Positions 56,661 to 64,000 of a stretch of 64,000 nucleotides of DNA are shown here, piece after piece. The notes below the pieces were generated by a model, which worked only from the letters and a program-made list of their open reading frames with translations, searched no databases and was not told the origin of the DNA. The stretch is from Portulaca oleracea (lineage: Eukaryota; Streptophyta; Magnoliopsida; Caryophyllales; Portulacaceae): contig CM055887.1 in NCBI GenBank assembly GCA_029582165.1, positions 11,211,190 to 11,275,189 on the forward strand, in the 5' to 3' direction. A program made the translations under genes and the position numbers. Each line of letters opens with the position of its first letter. Position 1 is the first letter of the stretch.

Positions 56661-58659
56661 GTGCACAATCTCAGAAATAGTATCGGGATTCCCCGATCTC
56701 TTGATAACTCCCCTGCAGGAACAGATCCTGGTCTAAGGGTCGTTACCCGCAACCCGCTTATGGTTTCACTTTGATTATTAGTATCTTATAAATTATCAGG
56801 CGTCAGACTTCAAACAAAACCCAACCTTTCCAAAATCAAGAATAAAACTCAGAGTTTAAAAAGACTGTCACGTTTTACTCAACTTAGAAAAACAACTCAC
56901 AGACATCCAAATCAGACAGTCTAACTTTACAGAAAGTCCCCGTGCGGGATGCAAGCCTCATAAATCAGATTAAAATCACAAAACAGATAAAAGGGCATCC
57001 CAAAGGGGATTAGGACATAGACATTACCTGAGCAGCCTCTTTTTACTTCAACACTTACACACGGGAGCTAACTATCGCGTCTTCTCGCTCGGACCTAGAA
57101 TTCGAATATAACTTCTACAATTAAAACTCACTCTCCACGATAGCTAATTCACACAAATTCTACCCTTTCCCAACTTAACAAAAACCTACGAATCACGTAT
57201 TATGTGTAACTAATTATCAAACACTAACATGAAGCATATGCCTTACTTTTCAAACTATATACTAAACATGACTATTTAGACAAGAGGCTTACTTGAAGTT
57301 TCTCACATAACATGCTTCTCATTTTCAAGTAGTACCTAGAACCCAACTTGAGATTTGCATGGCACTATTCACTATATTTACTAAAGACATGCATTATACT
57401 ACAATAGACCACTATTATCACATCTAAATTAGTTACAACACGTATTTAGGGTTCCTAAACATGTTTCTAGGTCTCATGAGACAACCTTACAAATACTTCA
57501 CATGTGACATAATAAATATACCATTTCAAGACATAGAACTTCAAGTCCACACACACTTATCACTATTTAATAAGTTCGAAAAACAAAGGACTCTTCTAGT
57601 ATATAAAATTTGGTAATATCAAGTAGTATAACTTAATAATCTCTTAGTCGTAAAACAAGTTTCCATATAGTAACAATATTAAACTTTCCACCAAAATTTG
57701 TTAATATTCCAACTTATACTTATCATATAAAAAGACAATATAAATTATTGGATTACCCCAAGACTTGTAATGTAAAGAGGTACTTTAATACTTGTAGTAT
57801 AAAACTAAGTTTCGAACATTGTAAATTTATGCTATTAATAATACAAAGCTTGAAAATCAAAAATCGTCATAACTTTAGAATAATGTTACCTTGTAATAGT
57901 AACTTCTAAAATAACAATAAACTTAGTAAAATCATATGTACTAAAATAATATTGGGATCTAATAGTATTACTTCAAATATAAAGTTCAAACTTTACCAAG
58001 GGCCTACTAACATATATTTAACTTAATATTAACGTAATAGTAATAACTTTTTAAATACATAAAATCAAGACCTACTATTATTATTTTCCAACATATTTTT
58101 TAAATAAAAACCATCAAATATTATACTTCAAAATATTACATACATAGTAAATAACCAACAATATAGATAATAATAATAACATGTTTTAAGCATTAGGAAA
58201 ATAATAATGTTACCAAAAACTATCATATAATATAACATGATATTTTACACTACTTACTCAACATTAATACATTAATATTCATGAGATATAAACATGGATA
58301 CAAGCATCATGATATCACACATAAACATTTAAACTAGGAGTAGTAACTTATAAAAAATTAAACTAATCATACCCTAATATTACACTTAACATTCTAACAT
58401 GTATTTATCCATTATTAACAATATATACACAAGTTTATCTACTCTAATAACACACTAGTAATATAATAGCATGAATACACTAACCCTAACACAAATACAC
58501 ACATTAAACCACTCCTGATCATCAAGTTCTAAAACATCCATGTATTCTTTCATAATATTAACAATAAACAACTCTTAATAACCCATTAACTAACCCAAAA
58601 CAGTGATTATGCTAATAAAATATAGAGAGAGAAAATAAGAGTTTTAGGGCACAAACAAT

Positions 58660-59150
58660 GGGTCCAAGCTAGAAGAAGTGGGCCGGGGTGGTGCTCGGGG
58701 CGGTCGGAGTCCGGCTAGGTGGCGGCAGACACGGCGGCAAAGGTCCCGGCGGTCGTGGTCATCAGTGGAAGCAACGGGACAGCAGCAGTAGCCCTCGAAA
58801 AAAAAAACCGAGGTCGACTTCAACTTCGTCGGGGCTGGGTCGGTCGTCGCCGGTGGTTGGGGCGTTGTCGGGGTCCTGGTGGCAGCTCAGGAGCGTCAGT
58901 GGTGCGGTGGTGGCGAAAGGTGGCGCTGCGGTGGTTGGAGATCACGGTTAGGGCAACTCAAGGAGTTTGGGTTGTGGTGCTTCGAGGTATTCTGGGCGGC
59001 GGTCCCGAGGTGCGGTGGCCGGAGGGAAAACGGAGGTGGCGCGGGGTCGAGGTACAGCGGCGACAGGTGGTGGCGTTGGGTTGTTGAGGAGGAAGAAGGA
59101 GAAGATGGGTGAGGAGTGGTGGTTTCGTTCGTCTAGCAGCAGCAAAAGCA
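58660..59150 (+). other. GC-rich island inside the solo LTR
   Basis: An abrupt GC-rich block with GGCGGC, GGTCGG and GTGGTG motifs in AT-rich surroundings. Open frames on both strands are Gly/Arg- or Ser/Pro-rich and look compositional. It corresponds in position to the island at 12240-12830. Confidence 0.5.
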
Positions 59151-59173
59151 GTATATTTGTACTGCTAACTATT

Positions 59174-59286
<113 letters not shown>

Positions 59287-59714
59287 AGCGTCAGATGGAG
59301 ATGGGGTAGAAGAAATTGTATACCCATGTAGTGGGTATTGCATTTGCAGACACAAAACCGTTAGAGCAACAACAAAAAAAAAAAAAAACCAAATCTGATA
59401 AAATTTTACGAATGATGTCACCTAGGTGACATCATAAATCTACCCAAAAATTTCCAAATAAAAATTATATTACCTCATAAATCCTATAACAGCAAAACCT
59501 AAGAAAAACTGGTAAAAACACTCTCAACTGATAAAAATATTTTTCACCCGAAGTCCCAAAAATTTCTAACTGATATTTTTAGAACTCTAAAAATTACTAC
59601 GAAAACACTCGCGGTCCTAAAAGCTCCGTGTGAAAACAAATAAATAAATAACGGAATAAAACGCTCGTTAGGAATTTTAACGGTAAACGCGATTGAATTT
59701 TTCAGGGTTTTACA

Positions 59715-60165
59715 ATATTAATATTACTATTAATTAAATTGTTAATATTAGATTTAATATTTTCAATATTAATATTAGTATTAATATTAATATTAAATAT
59801 TATTAAAATTCATATGAAAATAAATACTTAATTCAATATTAAAACTACTGTTAACATCAAATTTATAATATCAATTTCTATGTATGTTAATGCTAATGTA
59901 TATTAACATTAATATTAATATTAATGTTAATATTATTAATGTTAATGCTAATGCTGTTATTTTTAATATTAGAATTAAGGTTAATATCTAAAATAATATC
60001 AATATTAGTATTAATTTTAATATTTATCTTAATGTTCATATTAATATTAATATTAATATTAATATATTAATATTACTTTTGATATTAATATGAATCTTAA
60101 TATGTTAATATTCGTAGTAATATTAAATATTAATATTATTCTCAAGCATTAACATTAATAGTAGT
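59715..60165. repeat. AT-rich TTAATATTAATA simple repeat, right part
   Basis: An imperfect trinucleotide-like array of ATT/AAT (ATTAATATTAATATTAAT and variants) about 450 bp long. It was split from 55780-55872 by the solo LTR. Confidence 0.85.
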
Positions 60166-60467
60166 AGTAGGTTAGTAGCAGTACGTAGATGGGGTAACTT
60201 AACTTTATTCTATATTTAAATCAGACAATAGTAATGATATATATTGATTCAACTTTTTAATGAATTAAACATATAATATCAAAGAATCAAGCTTCATTCA
60301 ATTCTTTCATGTATCAAGTCCTATTCTATTCCGTTCCTCTTTAGACATTGAACCAAAATGGGCCCTAATTGTCATGTAATTTTTTACATTTTGGATTTGG
60401 AATATTTGTTTTCATGAGGTATAATACATTTCAAATGTTACTCTTTTCTAGGAAAAGTTAAAAATAA
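60166..60467. other. AT-rich spacer, no feature seen
   Basis: Nothing recognisable. Confidence 0.45.
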
Positions 60468-60475
60468 TTTAGGAA

Positions 60476-61606
60476 TAGGGGTGGACAACGGGTAGGGAAA
60501 GGTCAGGTTGGCCCATCAACTATATAGGAATATTGGTTGGGTCAAAGTTAGCCCATTGAAATTGAGGGTCAGGTCGGAACTTTCTAGCAAAAATAAAGGT
60601 TAATCCATGAGCCAATCTATTTTGACCAAAATTGTAAATAAAATGTATTTTTATGGAAAAAAAAACCCAATTATGCCAATTGTTGTTTAATATAAAGTTT
60701 TGATAATACTTTTGGGTAAATTTAACATTTGAAAGAAATTGCCATTGGGAATCACTCATAAGTAAAACGTTCCACATCGGAAAAATAAAAGGAAAAGACA
60801 TGGTATGTAAGTCAAATAGGCTACTCCTCTCAACACCAATCGATTTTAAGATGGCACACCTCTTAACTTGTGTACCATGGACTTGGTTGAAGTTGATTTC
60901 CGCCTTGGATCTCCCCAACAAATGGTATCAGAGCCGATGGATCATTTGGGTGGGCGCAAGGTGCGTGAAGGTGGTCTCGTAAAAATTACCATGGACAAGA
61001 GTAGGGACCATTGCGCACGCGCGACTGAGTCGCCTGAAAGCGCAGAGTGGTGACATTAAGGCTCAGATGCAGTACTAGGGTGCGCTCTGTGGAGTGAGGT
61101 GCGGCTGAAACTCCTGAGGTAAAATGGTGGCATGAGAATCAAGTGGAGTAGGGTGCGACTTTGTAGAATAAGGTGCGGTGGGCTCTTGATGGTAATCTAA
61201 AGCCTTGACAAAATAGGCTTCCGATCAAGGGGGAGAGACTAATGTGTGAAGGGGGAGATTGTTGGGATTCACCCATAAGTAAAATACCCCACATCGGAAA
61301 AGCAAAGGGAAAAGACATTATATAAGTCAAGCGAGCTACTTCTGTTAACACTAATTGATTATTAGATGAAACCTCACTTAACTTGTGTATCATGGATCTC
61401 TCTAATAATTATAAAATTATTTATTTTGAAGTAATTGATGGTCGGCCTAGTCCAGCCCATTCACCACGCAACCCTTTAACATTATCAACGTACCAGTCTA
61501 TCCATTAATGATTCGATCTTTTAAGTTTTTAACCACCTCATTATATTTTTATTAACCTGACCCACTTGACCCTATGGAGACTCGACCCGGCCAATATCCA
61601 CCCTTA
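60476..61606. mobile_element. hAT-like MITE, split by a TRIM
   Basis: The left end is TAGGGGTGGACAACGGGTAG. The right complement is TAAGGGTGGATATTGGCCGG. TTTAGGAA (60468-60475) and TTTTGGAA (61607-61614) are an 8-bp duplication with one mismatch, as in hAT elements. Inner sequence is rich in GGTCAGGT/GACCCGG and GTTGGGTC-type motifs on both sides. The TRIM at 60743-61407 interrupts it. Confidence 0.65.
60743..61407 (+). mobile_element. TRIM (terminal-repeat retrotransposon in miniature), complete
   Basis: LTRs at 60743-60920 and 61260-61407 share GGGAATCACTCATAAG-like starts, CCACATCGGAAAA, AAGTCAAATAGGCTACT-like and CTTGTGTACCATGGA blocks. TGGTATCAGAGCC (60923-60935) is a clean initiator-tRNA-Met primer site, and GAAGGGGGAGAT (61249-61259) is the polypurine tract. 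The ~340-bp interior is noncoding. The 3' LTR lacks about 28 bp near its end. The first LTR starts CATTGGGA where the second starts TGTTGGGA. The flanking 5 bp agree only partly (ATTGC/ATTAT). Confidence 0.85.
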
Positions 61607-61631
61607 TTTTGGAAAATCAACTGCATATCTA

Positions 61632-61852
61632 TTCTTTTATGCGGTATTTTGCGAAATGGTGTGGTGAGATGTGGTGGAATTGTGGTGGGGTGTGGTGGAA
61701 TTAGAGAATGTAAAAAGTAGAGGAGAAAAGTGAGGAGAGAAAAAAGTGAGGAGAGAGAAAAGTAATGATTTGGGGTAAAATGTGGTGGGTTGTGGCAAAT
61801 TGCGGTAGACTGTGGCACCGCAATTTGCCAACCGCAGTAAAGAACAAATGTT
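61632..61852 (+). mobile_element. Tourist-like MITE, third plus-strand copy
   Basis: It begins TTCTTTTATGCGGTATTTTG and ends with GCACCGCAATTTGCCAACCGC then AGTAAAGAAC, with inverted termini and many GTGTGGT/GTGGTGG motifs. It matches 2050-2331 in terminal motifs and in the central GGAGAGAGAAAAGT block. The ends are not fixed by a clear target duplication. Confidence 0.6.
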
Positions 61853-62274
61853 TCTCAACTACCCATAAAAAAATAAAATAAAATTCTCAAGTTTCAAGTA
61901 ACAACTAAATAGGAAAATCATTTTTTTGGTACTCAAACAATTATGGACCACTTAAACAACTTCATGCTTATGAACTATAATTTTGGGACAGATGAAGTAT
62001 CATTTATATCTTCCACTTTGAAATTAATTTGTATGCATAATTATGGTTGAATTATTGTTTGTTTATCTTTTAGTGTAATACTATCTAAGTTCCACATTAT
62101 TTCTCAATATATACATGATATAGTTAAGTGCAACCAATTAAAGTTTGAAATTTTTTTACTAGATATTTCTCAACAGATTGAATGGTTTATTATAATATAA
62201 AATTACTATAATAAATTCATAGTGAAAAATATTTATATAAATATACTAACAAAGTTTTTGGTAAAATATAATTC
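61853..62274. other. AT-rich spacer, no feature seen
   Basis: Nothing recognisable. Confidence 0.45.
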
Positions 62275-62797
62275 AGGACAATTGGATTCTACGCCTTTTA
62301 CAAATTGGACAATAATAATCCCTACTATCAATTTGGATTCTGGTGGTCCGAAAAAAATTAAATTGGATTGTAGTGAGACATTATCGTGAGTGTACCCTAA
62401 AAATCATAGATTTTGTGTTGCATTTGATTCAAAACTTAGTATAACACTTTACAATGATTTTTAATGAATTTACGGCATTTCTCCCAAATTTTTTTCATTT
62501 TCTTACGATTTTCTCACTTTCATTCTTTTAAAAAAATCATAAGAATTGCTCGGAGTCTAAAAAATAATTTAAAAATTGTTTTAGTAACTACAATTCATTA
62601 TCTTTTTGGAGGCAGGAAAGAAAAAAATAAAAACAATATAGGGTAGGAATTTAAAAAAATGAAAAGAATGTGGACGTGGATTTGGTACCACTACAATCCA
62701 ATTTTATTTTTGTTTGAACGACCAGGATCCAAATTGATAGTAGGGATTATTATTATCCAATTCGTAGAAGTTGTAATAATTAGAATCTAATTTTCCT
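62275..62797. mobile_element. long-TIR MITE (family of 60-510)
   Basis: Left arm 62275-62375 and right arm about 62680-62797 are inverted repeats: both carry AATAATAATCCCTACTATCA, then ATTTGGATYCTGG and AATTGGATTGTAGTG when read inward. The outer ends are AGGACAATTGGATTCTA and AGGAAAATTAGATTCTA. The flanks share ATAATT but no full target duplication. The interior is noncoding. Confidence 0.7.
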
Positions 62798-63137
62798 ATA
62801 ATTTATATTTGAAATTTATGACTAATGTAAATTCCGTTCATTCTTCAATATCTATCATTTCACCTAACTTTTTATTTTTGATGATATTTGTCATTTTAAT
62901 TACCAATTCAATATAACAGTATTAATGACTATTTTAATTATTAAATTTACCTCTTACTTTTATCATCTACAACAAAATTATATAATCTATGTAGAAATAT
63001 TTTTATCAATTTACCAATCAACTTCCTTGATATCTTTCTAAACTATTGTCGAGCTATAAAGGGGGTATATTATAATGACCACAAAAAAGTATACAGACAA
63101 ATATTAAAAACGACTAAAGGGTTCTCATATTTGATGT
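62798..63137. other. AT-rich spacer, no feature seen
   Basis: Nothing recognisable. Confidence 0.45.
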
Positions 63138-63472
63138 AATTATTTTAAGGGCCCTATATTTTGATAAATAATTGTAGGGTGACATTATCTTTGTTGTAAT
63201 TATTTTTGGGGACATTCCGATCTATTTTCCAGCGAACAAAGCATTAATTGCAGTATTTATTGTTGATTAGAGTTATGTGCCTTTGACCAACCCTAAATAT
63301 TAAGGCCTAAATGATAGTTGACTTCAATTTAAACAAGCCTAAATACAAAAATCGTTGTTTCGCGCATTTTTAGACCGAAAAATTGATCAGAATGTCTCAA
63401 ATAAATAATTACCGCAAAGATAATGTCACCCCATAATAATTTATCAAAATATAGGGTCCTTAAAATAATTCC
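63138..63472. mobile_element. long-TIR MITE, distinct family
   Basis: The arms of roughly 90 bp are inverted copies: AATTATTTTAAGG, CCCTATATTTTGATAAAT, GGTGACATTATCTTTG and TTTGAGACATT-like blocks appear on the left and, complemented, on the right. The ends and target duplication are not resolved. Confidence 0.65.
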
Positions 63473-64000
63473 TTTAACATTAAAAAGCCAGGATACACAG
63501 TTACTGTTCATTTGTTGTGGATTACTGTTCAAATGGCATTTTCGTAGATTTGCGCAATTGGAAGCCTTTCTCTATAGTGGCTGCCTGGCATTTCATTCCA
63601 CATCCAGAAAAGGCATGCGAGGGTATTTTGACGGAATCGATAATGGCTTAGTCGGATTTGAGGCGTTTTGGGGATGGTACAGATTTTTTGGTGGAGATGG
63701 CGGCAGCGTCACTGTCGGAGTCGGAAAGACGGTCGTCACGGCGGTGCTTCCTCCTTGCCGCCATATTCTGAGTAGAGAGTGTGTGTGTAAATCTCTGGAT
63801 TTAAAAGAAACCTATACAGATCTTATATAAATTTACAATGGTCGTTCTGAAGACGGTGATGATCCATGTATGTCTCACTTCTTCTCTCTTCGATCTTTTA
63901 GGTTAGTTCTTAAATTTATGGGTATTTTGATGTTTTGATATTCTTCTTTCTTAGTTGTCAATCTCTGGTTTGCTCATGCTTTAAGCTTTGGGTTTGCATT
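63473..64000 (+). other. possible start of a host gene running off the window
   Basis: Composition changes to mixed, less AT-rich DNA. An ATG at 63697 opens a 24-codon frame (MAAASLSESERRSSRRCFLL...). A second ATG at 63838 reads MVVLKTVMIH and meets a strong donor CAT|GTATGT at 63868, followed by T-rich intron-like sequence to the end. A short first exon with a small upstream frame is possible. The product is not recognised, and both could be chance. Confidence 0.25.

Noticed and set aside
60520..60921. 133-codon minus-strand frame
   Set aside because: It crosses the boundary between hAT-like MITE and TRIM LTR, so it is accidental.
60923..60935. Sequence resembling part of a tRNA
   Set aside because: It is the retrotransposon primer-binding site (complement of a tRNA 3' end); no cloverleaf can be formed around it.
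60743..61407. Cassandra-type TRIM carrying 5S rRNA promoter sequence
   Set aside because: I could not find 5S internal promoter boxes in either LTR.

Overview
This is a stretch of AT-rich plant nuclear DNA, most likely from a eudicot, and it is almost entirely transposable elements. The evidence is an initiator-tRNA-Met type primer site (TGGTATCAGAGC) at LTR ends, Athila-like Ty3/gypsy protein domains, a plant CACTA (En/Spm) element with two transposase genes, Mutator-like (MULE), Tourist-like and hAT-like MITEs, and long TA, GA and CT microsatellites. I see no intact single-copy host gene. A possible first exon begins in the last few hundred bases. The species cannot be named from the sequence.

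Layout. 1-9 kb holds small DNA elements: a 21-bp minisatellite (796-1562), Tourist-like MITEs, a Mutator-like element with ~280-bp inverted repeats that carries a fragment of a VQ-motif gene (4701-6142), a reversed TRIM (6839-7268), a MULE-type MITE with a perfect 10-bp target duplication (7656-8216) and a CACTA terminus (ends 8917). 9045-44856 is one old LTR element (duplication AGGTT/AAGTT) swollen to 35.8 kb by nested insertions: a TGTAAC...GTTACA solo-LTR-like unit (10824-13301); a second such unit (13664-17887), itself hit by a MULE-MITE (17036-17663); an unresolved LTR-like layer seen on both sides of the next element; a 23.5-kb CACTA element (18619-42117); and, inside the CACTA, an Athila-like retrotransposon (22280-34459) and a third MULE-MITE (39822-40180).

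44.9-64 kb is less deeply nested: a hAT-like MITE (46015-46523), a noncoding LARD-type LTR element with two 667-bp LTRs and duplication CAATG (47297-51047), a gag-protease-only LTR element (51258-55675), a large solo LTR (55873-59714, duplication ATATT) inside an AT-rich simple repeat, a TRIM nested in a hAT-like element (60476-61606), and three more MITEs.

How the parts work together. The CACTA element reads on the minus strand from 42117: a tnp2-type transposase with several lesions, then a Ptta/En/Spm-family (Transposase_24-like) gene whose first intron seems to have received the Athila insertion. The Athila-like element has gag and protease and an Athila ORF1-like frame, but no reverse transcriptase, RNase H or integrase that I can find. 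Its left end carries an extra LTR plus primer-binding site in inverted orientation, yet a single CCTAC duplication brackets the whole unit. This inverted end, and the VQ-carrying Mutator element, are the two most unusual structures here. I did not find a prokaryote-style or otherwise wholly new gene system.
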